Shown: piece after piece, positions 29,036 to 37,885 of the stretch
Numbering within the stretch: the first letter of the stretch is position 1
How the letters are laid out: each line of letters opens with the position of its first letter
Origin: Paraglaciecola psychrophila 170
GTDB lineage: Bacteria > Pseudomonadota > Gammaproteobacteria > Enterobacterales > Alteromonadaceae
DNA length: 64,000 nt
Direction of reading: 5' to 3'
Assembly: GCF_000347635.1 (NCBI RefSeq)
Contig: NC_020514.1
Location: 3,720,001-3,784,000, forward strand
The notes under the pieces: generated by a model
Databases searched by the model: none
Seen by the model: the letters and a program-made list of their open reading frames with translations, nothing else
What the model was told of the DNA's origin: nothing
Made by a program: the position numbers and the translations under genes

Positions 29036-30520
29036 ATCGGGTAGCCGGAGGCATCTAACCACCAGCCCCCACAACACTCTGCACCGAAACGTTGGCCCGG
29101 GATGCTCCGCACATGGAGTTTCATTTAGAATAGTAAAGCGCAATCCATCCATCACACAGTGAATAAAGCCCTTTGGATTTTAAGTCATCAAGCGATAATG
29201 CCTATTGGTCCCCGGAGTTTTAACACTACTCCATGGCTATTTACTGGTTATGCCACACGCAACCGCAGCTTGTATATGCACCAGAGCGTCGGACCGTCCC
29301 AATTTCATTAAACTTCTGACTTTGGTATGTGGTTTTCGCCTCTGCCGCCAATATGTCATTTTCACTCGAAGTTTGATCCAATGATCCTAATCAACGTGGA
29401 TTTGATAACAATCGGATATCCCGAAGTAGTTCAACTAACCACGTAAATACTGACTGATTTTAAAAAGTTAATAATGCATCGACACGCCCTAGTTACGATT
29501 CATTAATCTCCGGACTTGTTGCTTAAACTTCAGCAAGGTCTTCGGATACCATTGAATGCGACCTCTCTCGAAGCTGAATTCAAGGAATTTGCTTTCACTA
29601 GTCTTTGGTCGTGTTAGCGGCCAGTTTCAGACGATAACACAGGAACCTACTAATTCTACTCAGCACACGTTTACCCGCACGTAGCGACTTCACCAAAATG
29701 GTAAAGTCGCCCGCTTATCGGGCAAACTGATGGCATCGTTTTTTCAGGCTCATTATCCAAAGGGTCGAGCATGATGTTGGCCAGCGAGGGAGACAACGGC
29801 CCGCCTTGTGTTACACCTTCTCGACTCTCTACATAAAGCTGGTTATTGATAATCCCAGCTCGTAAGTAATGTTTGATTAACTTAAGCAGACGTTTATCCC
29901 TCACTTATAGCCAGGGTGCGTCATGAGTAAGTCGTGATCTGCACGGTTAAAGAACTTGGACAGATCGACACCATTTAAACGGCCCCCGTTTAAATGGTGT
30001 TTTTTACCTGTTTCACCGCTTGTTATTCATTTCTACGTAGCCTAAACGCAAAACTGTTGTCTAAGAAGGTTGAGGCAAGTATGAGCGTAAGCACTTGAAC
30101 AATGGCCTGTTGGATCACGCGGTCGACAACTATTGAAATACCTAGTTGACGTTTACCGCCATCGGGTTAATTGATTTCAATGTGTCTAACCGGTGAAGGT
30201 TGGTATAGCGCTGAACGCAGCTCAGACATAATACGTTTCATGTTTCGAGTTTTAACCAAGCTGAGAAGTCATCAATGGTTATACCATCAATGCCAGCGGC
30301 CCCTTTGTTGTCTAGAACTTGTTTCCATGCCGCCACTACTGTTGGAGGATTGAAGAATAAGTTCGAGTAAATGTGTGCTAAAGACTGCCTGCTTATTGGT
30401 AGGCTGAGTTACGTCGCTACCGGACGGCATTCGTGTGTTCAGGTCTGACAAAGCTCCTCCTTTGTTCTAAATTTTCAGGTGGCGCGCCCATGCGACTTCA
30501 CCGTGTCCCAACCATTACGA
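29036..30520 (-). mobile_element. Remnant of a group II intron
   Basis: The minus-strand reverse transcriptase/maturase pseudogene is followed by an RNA-like end. The sequence from about 29130 down to 29036 (TGTGGGGGCTGGTGG then CTACCCGATT) resembles the 3' end of bacterial group II introns. The 5' limit is not clear, and the domain I region appears truncated near 30520. The 3' boundary lies about 5 bp past the thioesterase stop. Confidence 0.65.
29150..30450 (-). pseudogene. Group II intron reverse transcriptase/maturase, heavily degraded
   Basis: Pieces in several frames follow LtrA order. A start with AAGGAGGAGC is followed by TTG-initiated SDLNTRMPSGSD. RQLGISIVVDRVIQQAIVQVL and DLSKFFNRADHDLLMTH come next. 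An open 77-codon piece holds RDKRLLKLIKHYLRAGI..VTQGGPLSPSLANIMLDPLD, then DFTILVKSLRAGKRVLSRI. The end is the maturase-like WIKLRVKMTYWRQRRKPHTKVRSLMKLG, given here in two adjoining parts: WIKLRVKMTYWRQ and RRKPHTKVRSLMKLG. The YADD catalytic motif is replaced by stop-A-G-D near 29710-29720. Numerous stops and shifts show long decay. Confidence 0.75.
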
Positions 30521-30775
30521 TGGGCATTTGGCTACCATGCCGTCAACTGACTTCTGCTTAATTATCAAAAAAGTTACCTAAATTGACGCTATCGATTTCA
30601 TCTATTTGCACTCTCCAGTTGATGAAGCTGAAAAGCCAAGACACTTATATACCAGAATCTCAGTGGTTGGTTACCGATCGCTTGTTAAACATATTTCTGG
30701 AAGGCTGGTCCCACCCGAGATAAGAGCATAAATTTTATTTGCAATGCTGCATCATTTACGGTGGCCATTAGATCA

Positions 30776-30990
30776 CATAGTTTTGTAGGCAGCATGAGTA
30801 AAAAAGGATGTTGCTGGGATAATGCTGCAGCAGAAAGTTTTTTTGGAAGTCTAAAACAAGAGCGGGTGCATTAGCGCAATTACGCCACACGATTTAGGGA
30901 CCAACAATATATCTTGAACAACATGGCCATGTGGTACAACAGCCATAGACTTCATTCGTACTTGGACTAACAAAGCCCTAATAACTTTAA
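30776..30990 (+). pseudogene. IS3-family transposase (OrfB) C-terminal remnant
   Basis: A short plus-strand frame reads SMSKKGCCWDNAAAESFFGSLKQE, then after an internal TAG continues RNYATRFRDQQYILNNM and WYNSHRLHSYLGL. This is the end of the IS3 DDE domain, including the final catalytic Glu (AAAESFF). The upstream half of the gene is not recognisable and no ends of the element were found. Confidence 0.75.
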
Positions 30991-31020
30991 CAACAAAATA
31001 ATGAATTACAAAAATAGCTC

Positions 31021-31615
31021 AACTGGGGGGAGCGTATTAGCTTGACCAGGTCACTCTTGAAAAAGTGACTTTGATTTAATTAGGCTAAAGCCGATTGCTT
31101 TTATAAATGACTTAAACCATTTGCTAAACGAATAATTCAACGCTAACACATACCTCAACCGAGAGTATCTTTAGGTCGACTACACGATGAATTGATTAAT
31201 CTATCTATGTTTTTTTATGACCTTCACAGCTATTTAATCGAAGATCCACTTCTCGCTCACTGGAACGAGATAATAGATAAACAAGTGATACCGATTAACT
31301 CAATCAGTGATAAGTCATCAATATTAACAAAATATTCATGAGTCAATATGGTGCAAAGAAACCGACAGTGAACTATATTTTGAAAGTTCTGTCTGTCCGT
31401 TGATTGCTCCAAGCCTTCCGTTGTCTCAGAGGCATTATTAGTTATTCATTTAATCTTAAAAGGCGTTAACAGAGCAGTCATATTGACTTGTTAATACTAT
31501 TGGACATTATGATGTAATCAAATGCATCATGTTTTTATGTGTGTTTTATGCCTCTCTATTTCAGTAGCAGATAAATACCTGTAACATCTGAATTTACAAA
31601 AAATAAGGTACCACA
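31021..31615. other. Decayed intergenic region with a possible gene tail
   Basis: A plus-strand frame ending at about 31341 reads RVSLGRLHDELINLSMFFYDLHS, given here only in part, then LIEDPLLAHWNEIIDKQV. It has coding-like composition but lacks a start, and may be a relic of a lost gene. The rest, up to the small lysine-rich gene, shows nothing I recognise. Confidence 0.35.
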
Positions 31616-31804
31616 ATGACCAAAATCAACGGAAAAGTCGAAGAGTTACTTGCCAAACACCCTACTCTATCGCAAGAAGAGGCAATCAAGATCGTAACTG
31701 AAAAAAATGAGCGCAAGAAGAAAAAGAGAAGTGAAAAAGCAGATAGAGGTAGTGCAAAAAAACGTAGAAATGAGTCAGCGACTCCGAACGCAGATGAGGC
31801 CTAA
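31616..31804 (+). CDS. Small lysine-rich hypothetical protein, 62 aa
   Basis: I do not recognise the family. The 62-residue product has an N-terminal amphipathic helical part (KVEELLAKHPTLSQEEAIKIV) and a very basic middle (NERKKKKRSEKADRGSAKKRR) followed by an acidic end. A weak AAGG precedes the ATG at 31616. The basic tail could bind nucleic acid; that is composition-based inference only. It lies alone between mobile-element debris and ppiC. Confidence 0.55.
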   Translation: MTKINGKVEELLAKHPTLSQEEAIKIVTEKNERKKKKRSEKADRGSAKKRRNESATPNADEA

Positions 31805-31998
31805 ACATCAAATACAATAAAGTGAGATAATTTACTAAGATATAAAATAGACTTCTAGGTAACATCTAACACTTTCAAACTAGGGACCGCAATGGCTCTC
31901 CACGCTATTGAGAATATTGCTCTATTCACGTAAAATATTGAATAGTTGGTTTTACTTACCGATTTATATTTTTAATTTTATTAACAGGAAAACACCCT

Positions 31999-32277
31999 AT
32001 GCCTACAGCTAGTGCACGTCATATTTTGGTTGATACTGAAGAGCAATGTTCAGATTTGAAACAAGAAATACTAAATGGTGCAAAATTCGAAGATGTTGCT
32101 AAACATTCGTCATGCCCTTCTGGTGCTCAAGGCGGAGCTTTAGGCAATTTCAGTCAAGGACAGATGGTGCCTGAATTTGATCAAGTTGTTTTTAACGATG
32201 CATTAAATGTTGTTCATGGTCCGATAAAAACACAATTTGGTTATCACTTACTAGAAATTACTGAACGCTCAGAGTAA
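31999..32277 (+). CDS. ppiC: Parvulin-type peptidyl-prolyl isomerase
   Basis: The 92-residue protein is a single parvulin domain like E. coli PpiC, which catalyses prolyl cis-trans isomerisation in the cytoplasm. Motifs are SARHILVDTEEQC (2-15), HSSCPSGAQGGALGNFSQGQMVPEFDQVVF (in two parts: HSSCPSGAQGGALGNF and SQGQMVPEFDQVVF) and PIKTQFGYHLLEITER. ATG 31999 is preceded by AGGAAAAC. No signal peptide. A short hairpin follows the stop. Confidence 0.94.
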   Translation: MPTASARHILVDTEEQCSDLKQEILNGAKFEDVAKHSSCPSGAQGGALGNFSQGQMVPEFDQVVFNDALNVVHGPIKTQFGYHLLEITERSE

Positions 32278-32300
32278 CCTCTTACTCTTCAGCGCTTAAG

Positions 32301-32326
32301 AATCAGAGTTAAATTAGCTCTGATTT
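32301..32326 (+). terminator. Possible hairpin terminator after ppiC
   Basis: AATCAGAG pairs with CTCTGATT across a 9-base loop, followed by TTCTCC and a run of C. The weak T tract makes it a doubtful intrinsic terminator. Confidence 0.45.
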
Positions 32327-32487
32327 CTCCCCCCCCTCTATATCACTCCTATTCTGGTTACAACAACTCTACCCATTAACCAGCCCCTCATGTTAATGAC
32401 TCTGTCAATTGTTGATAAAAACAAAACTAACGTTTAGGGGAATATTAGACTTTTACTTTTTACTTATTTTTACCTAATAGGCCGCTA

Positions 32488-32990
32488 ATGCAACGTTTTG
32501 AATATTGTAATGCTAATACCTGTGCTGCAGAGTTGCTTGCTTTAGGACAGGTTAATATGAAAATGTGGTATCTATTCCAATGCTTAATGGAGCACGGTCA
32601 ATTACGCCATGAAACACAGGCTGAAATGATCAAGCTGTATGTTAATGAGGAGTTAGTTGCCTATAGTTTGCTTGAAAATTATGAATTTCGTACAGATAAA
32701 TGAAGGTATATGAAGCAGAGTTATATCAAGATTTAGGTGTAGTACATTTTGTGACTATACCTGAGCATCGCAAAAAAGGCTATGCAAGCTTGGTAGCTGA
32801 TGTCATGTTTAAAGATGTTATTAGACCTTTATTAGCGCGTCACAGCCATACTAATGCTTATGTTACCGCAACTGAAAAAGCAGTACCCTTAATGCAGCGC
32901 ACTGGGATAAAACCAACAAACTTGGTGACTCAGTTCTATTCAGACTTAAGCTTTAAAGAGAAGGTAGTTGAGAGCATAAATCCAAGTTAG
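32488..32990 (+). pseudogene. GNAT-family acetyltransferase split by a one-base deletion
   Basis: Two frames of 71 and 96 codons overlap by ATGA at 32700. Together they form one GNAT fold: NEELVAYSLLENYEFRTDK from the first, then MKVYEAELYQDLGVVHF and the acetyl-CoA motif VTIPEHRKKGYASLVADVMF from the second. Adding one A to the AAA at the junction (GATAAATG) restores 167 residues, the normal size. Two overlapping proteins by design are unlikely, because the acetyl-CoA site would lose its preceding strands. The substrate is unknown. Confidence 0.75.
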
Positions 32991-33132
32991 TTTATATACT
33001 GTATCTAAAGCGGCCCCCAGCATACTTTGACTATACTTCTTTGATGAGCAGACACACTTTGCAATTTTGGAATGAATGGCTAGTTGTGTCCTAGTAACGT
33101 TGCACTGTCACATTAAATTCAACCTGCCCCAT

Positions 33133-33999
33133 TCAAGTTGCTCTTCGCTTTGCTATCCACAAGGCCATTACAATCAACAACGAACCGATGCTCAGCCGCA
33201 CCAGTTCTTGAGTAGTGCCTCCGTTTGCTTCTCCAAAAACAAATAAGGAGGCAAACATCGCCAATGGCACTACAGCATTGTTAAATGCTGCAAGTACACC
33301 GACACTGATTTGGGTTGCGCCTTTGTTCCAGAAGAAAAAGCCAAGCCCCGAAGCAACCACACCAAGATAAACCAAGACGAGCCACTGGGTCGGTGTTGCA
33401 CTAATAGGAATCGGTGGCTGCTGAGAAATGAGTAGCGAAGCAAGGATGGTAAAAATGCTGGCCCCTAGGTATAAAAATCCAAACACTGAGGCATCAGTAA
33501 TGTGCGGCCGTGCGAGTTTCCAATCACGATAATAAACTTGCCCAAAAGCAAAAGCCATATTGGCTATTTGCATAAGGCCAAACCCTACCCAAATCTCGCT
33601 TGATTCTATATCGCCCATTTTTATAACCGCAGCACCAATAACAGAGAGTATTGTGGCCAACAAATACCAAGGGCTAAAACAGCGTTGTCGAAGGTCGTTG
33701 ATAATAACGATATAAAGTGGCGTAAGCACACTAAATAACGCGACCAGATGTGAAGGCAAAAAACTAAAGGCTGAAATATAGCAGGTATACATAACGCCGA
33801 ACTGAACAGCACCAATAAGCGTGAGCTGCCATTTTTCCTGCCAGCTGGTTTGACGCAGTTTCAGAAATGGAAGAAAAACCAACAGCGCAAGCAGCAGGCG
33901 AGTATCGGCAATCTGAAGAGGGTCGAGACCTTTGAGCGTCGTACCAATAAGTCCAAATGAAAAAGCCCAGATCAGCGTAGTGATCACTAAATAAACCAT
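33133..33999 (-). CDS. EamA-family (drug/metabolite superfamily) transporter
   Basis: The 288-residue inner-membrane protein has about ten hydrophobic helices in two EamA repeats (first from VYLVITTLIWAFSFGLIGTT, second from IWVGFGLMQIANMAFAFGQ). Family members export or import amino acids, nucleosides and vitamins; RibN riboflavin carriers belong to the same superfamily. It lies 127 bp downstream of a TonB-dependent receptor in the same direction, so the pair may take up one substrate across both membranes (inference). Confidence 0.85.
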   Translation of the reverse strand: MVYLVITTLIWAFSFGLIGTTLKGLDPLQIADTRLLLALLVFLPFLKLRQTSWQEKWQLTLIGAVQFGVMYTCYISAFSFLPSHLVALFSVLTPLYIVIINDLRQRCFSPWYLLATILSVIGAAVIKMGDIESSEIWVGFGLMQIANMAFAFGQVYYRDWKLARPHITDASVFGFLYLGASIFTILASLLISQQPPIPISATPTQWLVLVYLGVVASGLGFFFWNKGATQISVGVLAAFNNAVVPLAMFASLFVFGEANGGTTQELVRLSIGSLLIVMALWIAKRRAT

Positions 34000-34126
34000 T
34001 AAAACAAACCTCTAATAATTGATTTCAATTTGTGTGTATTGCTCGGGGGCAGTTAGACACTCGCAAAATAAATTGAGAATGACTAAACAACGCAGTGGGC
34101 ACCTTAATTTGAAGAAAATGGCAGTA

Positions 34127-35986
34127 TTACCAGTTGTAAGTAACAGTAATCGTGAACTGCTCTCCACGTCCGGGGGTACCGGGGATTTCTTCAAAGGATT
34201 CATCCCAAAGATTGTCTGCAGCAAAAATGATATCTAGACCTTGAAAAGACGCAGGAGAAACCTTTAACGTCAGGTGGGTGAAAAGCGCATCGTTGTCACT
34301 GTTGCGTAAAATATTTTTTTGCTGTTTACGCCACTCATTATCGACACGGATCTCAATAATATCGGTAGGGTTCCAGATGACACCTAGCGTTAGACGATGG
34401 CCTGGGTAATTTAATGCGTAAAAGCTGGCGTCGATATCCACGGCGCCATAGTCTTCAGATTTATCGAGAAAGGTGTAGCTAGTGATGATTTCTGCATTTG
34501 CTAGACGCTTGGTTGCAAGTAACTCCAAACCCAAGGTTTCGATATCCACCGAATTTGCAGAACGAGCCGATGTCGAATTTAAGTTATAGGTCCAGTCGGT
34601 TAAGTCATTATCCTTACGATAAAAAATAGCAGAATCAAAACTCCAATTTAATCCGTCAAATGCCGAGCCTAGTTCCAGATTTTTAGTCTTTTCTCGCTCA
34701 AGACTATCATTACTTCTGAACAGCCCACTGGTGTTACTGCCACCAATAGCGGTATAACCTGCTACTTGGCTCGCTTCTGCATAGGAGAGATAGAGAGTCT
34801 GAGAGGTGTCATCACTGCTGAACGTGTTCCAAGTTATGTCACCAATCAATGAAACGTCGGAATCATCTCGATTAGTATCGTCAAAAGCAGCCCCTAAGCG
34901 GAACGTTAACTGCTCATCATTTTTTAAACTCATTTGGTATTCAGGTAACACACTCGCCTTATAGTAACGTCGAGACGTAAAGTTATTTTCAAGCGTAGTG
35001 GACTCGATAGAGTCTTCGATAAACTGAGCCGAATAATTTAGTGCAAACGATTCTGTTTGCCCATGGCGCCCAGAAAACGCTACCGACTTAACCTCGGTTT
35101 CGTGAAAGGCCTGAAATATCTGCGGGTTTTCACGAGAAAACACATATTCGTCGTTGTGACGGCGGGTGTAAGCGGAAATTTCAAATGTGCTATCTGTCGC
35201 ATAGTTCTGTTTATGATTTAGCATCAATAGTTGCGTTCTAAGGTCTTCCGTCTCATTTACATTAAAAGGGGTATACATATTGGGCCAGCCAAAAAACTTA
35301 TCTTGAGAGCCAAAAAACAGATCAGTCTGCGATGATGGACCCACAAGTTGAACGCGGGCAGAGGTGCGTTTGAAATCGTGATCACCATTGTCGATAGTGC
35401 CGTCACTTTCAGAGAAGGAGTATTCACCTTCAAAACCGATGCTCCAATCCTTAGCATCATCTAGTGGCATACTGATACCACTGTGAATTCTGTGAAGATT
35501 AAAGTGGTTATTGCCTGCGCCAATCGAAACGCTACCAGCCGTTTTAATCGGTTTCCAGTCGAAGGAAACAGTCCCCACAGAGCTATTTACACCGTAAAGG
35601 GCATTATCTGCTCCCGTTAGTATATACGCTTGACTCAACATTTCCGGAGCAATAGGGATCTCAGAAAAGTAATGCCCGGTCTGCGGATCGAGTAACGTTG
35701 CGCTGCCTACCCTAAACCCTGTATTTTCAAAAATGCCTCCACGGATCGTCACATCAGCTTGAGCCTCAGCCATATTTCGCGACTGTAAATCAACGCGCGG
35801 GTCATATTCTAAGTTTGAAACTAACGAAACAAAGGTTCCCACAGGTTCTTTATTGGCTGTCGTAAATCCTTCAACTGTAATATTTTCAATATCATTACTT
35901 GCTTCATTAGCATCGCTAGATACTGCTGAAAAAGTCACTATGCTGCATACCAAAGCAAGCAAAGTAGTGTGTATAACTCGGTTCAT
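34127..35986 (-). CDS. TonB-dependent outer-membrane receptor, 619 aa
   Basis: From ATG 35986 (GAGAA about 8 bases upstream) the protein has a signal peptide (MNRVIHTTLLALVCSIVTFS to about residue 25), a TonB-box-like ENITVEGF, a plug domain (ADVTIRGGIFENTGFRVG to YGVNSSVGTVSF) and a 22-strand-type barrel ending in the aromatic NWFT-like end ITVTYNW. The open frame extends 20 codons upstream, but the SD and signal peptide fix the start. The plug is shorter and less standard than those of siderophore receptors; the ligand is unknown. I see no convincing Fur box upstream. Confidence 0.85.
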   Translation of the reverse strand: MNRVIHTTLLALVCSIVTFSAVSSDANEASNDIENITVEGFTTANKEPVGTFVSLVSNLEYDPRVDLQSRNMAEAQADVTIRGGIFENTGFRVGSATLLDPQTGHYFSEIPIAPEMLSQAYILTGADNALYGVNSSVGTVSFDWKPIKTAGSVSIGAGNNHFNLHRIHSGISMPLDDAKDWSIGFEGEYSFSESDGTIDNGDHDFKRTSARVQLVGPSSQTDLFFGSQDKFFGWPNMYTPFNVNETEDLRTQLLMLNHKQNYATDSTFEISAYTRRHNDEYVFSRENPQIFQAFHETEVKSVAFSGRHGQTESFALNYSAQFIEDSIESTTLENNFTSRRYYKASVLPEYQMSLKNDEQLTFRLGAAFDDTNRDDSDVSLIGDITWNTFSSDDTSQTLYLSYAEASQVAGYTAIGGSNTSGLFRSNDSLEREKTKNLELGSAFDGLNWSFDSAIFYRKDNDLTDWTYNLNSTSARSANSVDIETLGLELLATKRLANAEIITSYTFLDKSEDYGAVDIDASFYALNYPGHRLTLGVIWNPTDIIEIRVDNEWRKQQKNILRNSDNDALFTHLTLKVSPASFQGLDIIFAADNLWDESFEEIPGTPGRGEQFTITVTYNW

Positions 35987-36399
35987 TTTAATGTTCTCAT
36001 ATGGGTAATTTGAGCTATCAGTAAAAAAAGTGCGGTTATTTTGCACTCAACACCGATTCTAGCTAACTGAGGAGTAATTCCTTTGACTGCGCCTTGGAGG
36101 CGGTTTTAAAAGGCTGGAACAACCAAACGCATTTATCGTAAGATAAAACTTTGGATGGTTGATATGTAATTTTCGTCATTGTATATTAACGTATAACTTA
36201 TTTCACATCATAATCAATCGTTATTAATTACAGCTAATTTTAGGTTGTAAAATATGATCTCTACTTTTTAAAGCTAAAAATATAAACAAAGTCACAACGT
36301 ATTAACTCTCACCGTTGTAGGTATGCATTATAGATTGGCGCTTGCCAACCATTGATAGAACAGCCCTTCGTCCTAAAACCATTTTTGACACACTTAAAC
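35987..36399. other. Divergent intergenic region between the TonB receptor and msrA
   Basis: An AT-rich gap that must hold promoters for both directions. A GC-richer patch around 36060-36115 (GCGCCTTGGAGGCGG) could form a small hairpin in the receptor leader. No riboswitch consensus is recognised. Confidence 0.35.
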
Positions 36400-36915
36400 A
36401 TGCAAACAAAACAACAAAATAAAAAGACACACTCCAACCTAGAAATCATTTATTTTGCCGGTGGTTGCCTTTGGGGGGTCCAAGAATACATGAAGCACCT
36501 GCCCGGGGTAGCGGCAACAGAAGCTGGCCGGGCCAATGGCTTAAACACGACAACCGAAGGCAGTTATGATGGTTATGCAGAATGTGTAAAAGTAACCTTC
36601 GGTCCAAGCGCAGTCAAGGCGGTTGAACTTATAGGCTACTTTTTTGAAATCATTGACCCCTACAGCATCAACCAACAGGGCCAGGATGTGGGGGAAAAAT
36701 ATCGCACCGGCGTATACAGCAAACAGGATAGCCATCTAAGAATTACCACTCAGTATATTGCAAGTCGCGACGACACTGAAAAGGTTGTCGTAGAAATTTT
36801 ACCGCTTCGCAACTACGTAAAAAGTGATGAGGAACATCAAGAAAGACTGACCCGCTTTCCAAATGATTATTGTCATATTCCTAAGAAGGTTCTGCATAAA
36901 TACAAGTCAGATTGA
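36400..36915 (+). CDS. msrA: Peptide methionine-S-sulfoxide reductase
   Basis: MsrA repairs oxidised methionine in proteins. The active-site motif is FAGGCLWGVQEYM, with the catalytic Cys in GCLWG (usually GCFWG). It continues with GRANGLNTTTEGSYDGYAECVKV in the family position (given here split: GRANGLNTTTEGSYDGY and AECVKV), DPYSINQQGQDVGEKYRTGVY and a C-terminal EEHQERLTRFP. ATG 36400 is chosen over the TTG at 36352, which would add 16 unlikely residues. It has no signal peptide, so it is cytoplasmic. Confidence 0.9.
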   Translation: MQTKQQNKKTHSNLEIIYFAGGCLWGVQEYMKHLPGVAATEAGRANGLNTTTEGSYDGYAECVKVTFGPSAVKAVELIGYFFEIIDPYSINQQGQDVGEKYRTGVYSKQDSHLRITTQYIASRDDTEKVVVEILPLRNYVKSDEEHQERLTRFPNDYCHIPKKVLHKYKSD

Positions 36916-37162
36916 TTTTTTATTGTTGTGGCCAGAGATATCAGTATTAAAATACCTAGTGAGCGGCTAGAGCTTAGCAAAAATGGAGGACTTTAATTAT
37001 CGCTAGGATTTTGGCTGTTAACCCCTTGGGGACTAGGTATATATTCCCACATCACAAAGATCTTCATTAGGCGTTTAGCCAAAAAATAAATATAGGAGCG
37101 AGATAGACATCGCTAGCCCAGATACATCGCTAATGAAAAGTCATGTAATTTAAGGCTTAGGC

Positions 37163-37447
37163 TTAGACATAGATATCCAAATGTTTTGGCCCTTCAGGTT
37201 TTTTCTGTTCGGGATCATCCCCTTGTTGTTTAACTTGGTCAGGTTCTGGCTCGGGACTTTTATCTTTTTTATTTTGCTGTTGTTGTTTTTTCCTAGCCTC
37301 CCTCTCCTCCCCTTTCAGTTCCTTTTCTTCATCACTTAAAGAGTGTAACTCTTCTTGCCTATCGATTTTTACTACTTTTTGACTATCATGGGCAATAGGC
37401 ACTTTGCCCTCACGAGGCAGTATTGAGAATAGAAGATCAGTCGTCAT
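37163..37447 (-). CDS. Small highly charged protein, 94 aa
   Basis: An excellent Shine-Dalgarno (AAGGAGTAATT) precedes ATG 37447, so I regard the gene as real. The protein begins MTTDLLFSILPREGKVP, then a Lys/Glu-rich central region that is probably coiled coil (LSDEEKELKGEEREARKKQ), and ends with a Pro/Glu/Gln-rich low-complexity tail. It is likely cytoplasmic and partly disordered. The function is unknown to me. Confidence 0.7.
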   Translation of the reverse strand: MTTDLLFSILPREGKVPIAHDSQKVVKIDRQEELHSLSDEEKELKGEEREARKKQQQQNKKDKSPEPEPDQVKQQGDDPEQKKPEGPKHLDIYV

Positions 37448-37663
37448 AATTACTCCTTGTTTAGTAAAAAGCTAAACATAGTTATTTCGACAACTATTTT
37501 AACAGTTTTGTTCACAAAACACCCAACATTGTAATTGCAAACTAACTTAGTTGATTTAATTGTAAGAAAGCAGCCACTTTCCCCTGAAATATTCTTGCAT
37601 TAATCAGGTCGATTGCATAATGTATGCAACAATAAAGCGCATTGATTAATAGAAACAAAATTT

Positions 37664-37711
37664 ATGAATAACATCACCTTGAAAGCAATCATCCATCATC
37701 ATATAGCTTAG
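37664..37711 (+). CDS. hisL: His operon leader peptide
   Basis: ATG 37664 opens a 15-codon peptide MNNITLKAIIHHHIA ending in TAG, with three consecutive His codons. It lies between the promoter region and a strong hairpin with a T tail (37771-37806), the classic arrangement for ribosome-mediated attenuation by histidyl-tRNA level. Three His codons is fewer than the seven of the E. coli leader. Confidence 0.85.
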   Translation: MNNITLKAIIHHHIA

Positions 37712-37770
37712 CCTTTCAGGTATTTGCTGGGAGGTCTATTGAATCCTTCTAGCGGCGCAGACACACTCTA

Positions 37771-37806
37771 AACCCCCGGAAGGCATCTTTCGGGGGTTTT
37801 TCTTTT
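37771..37806 (+). terminator. His operon attenuator
   Basis: AACCCCCGGAAG pairs with CTTTCGGGGGTT around a short loop and is followed by TTTTCTTTT. It stands 60 bp after the hisL stop and 80 bp before hisG. When the leader ribosome stalls at the His codons, an upstream alternative pairing should prevent it from forming; this mechanism is inferred from enteric his operons. Confidence 0.9.
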
Positions 37807-37885
37807 GGGTCGTTCTTATAGACCAAAAGAGCCACTTATAAACGGCAAGTTAAGTTACAAATTTTTAAATAGGATTGGAATAAAC

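Noticed and set aside
30171..30353. 60-codon plus-strand frame
   Set aside because: Antisense shadow of the group II intron reverse transcriptase remnant.
32700..32990. Second half of the GNAT gene as an independent protein
   Set aside because: It lacks the N-terminal strands of the fold, while one added A joins it perfectly to the upstream frame.
36047..36399. Fur box or cobalamin riboswitch before the TonB receptor
   Set aside because: No stretch matches the GATAATGATAATC-type consensus or the conserved cobalamin core well enough.
37805..37885. Upstream extension of hisG
   Set aside because: The added 27 residues cover the end of the attenuator and are not part of HisG; homology begins at the ATG 37886.
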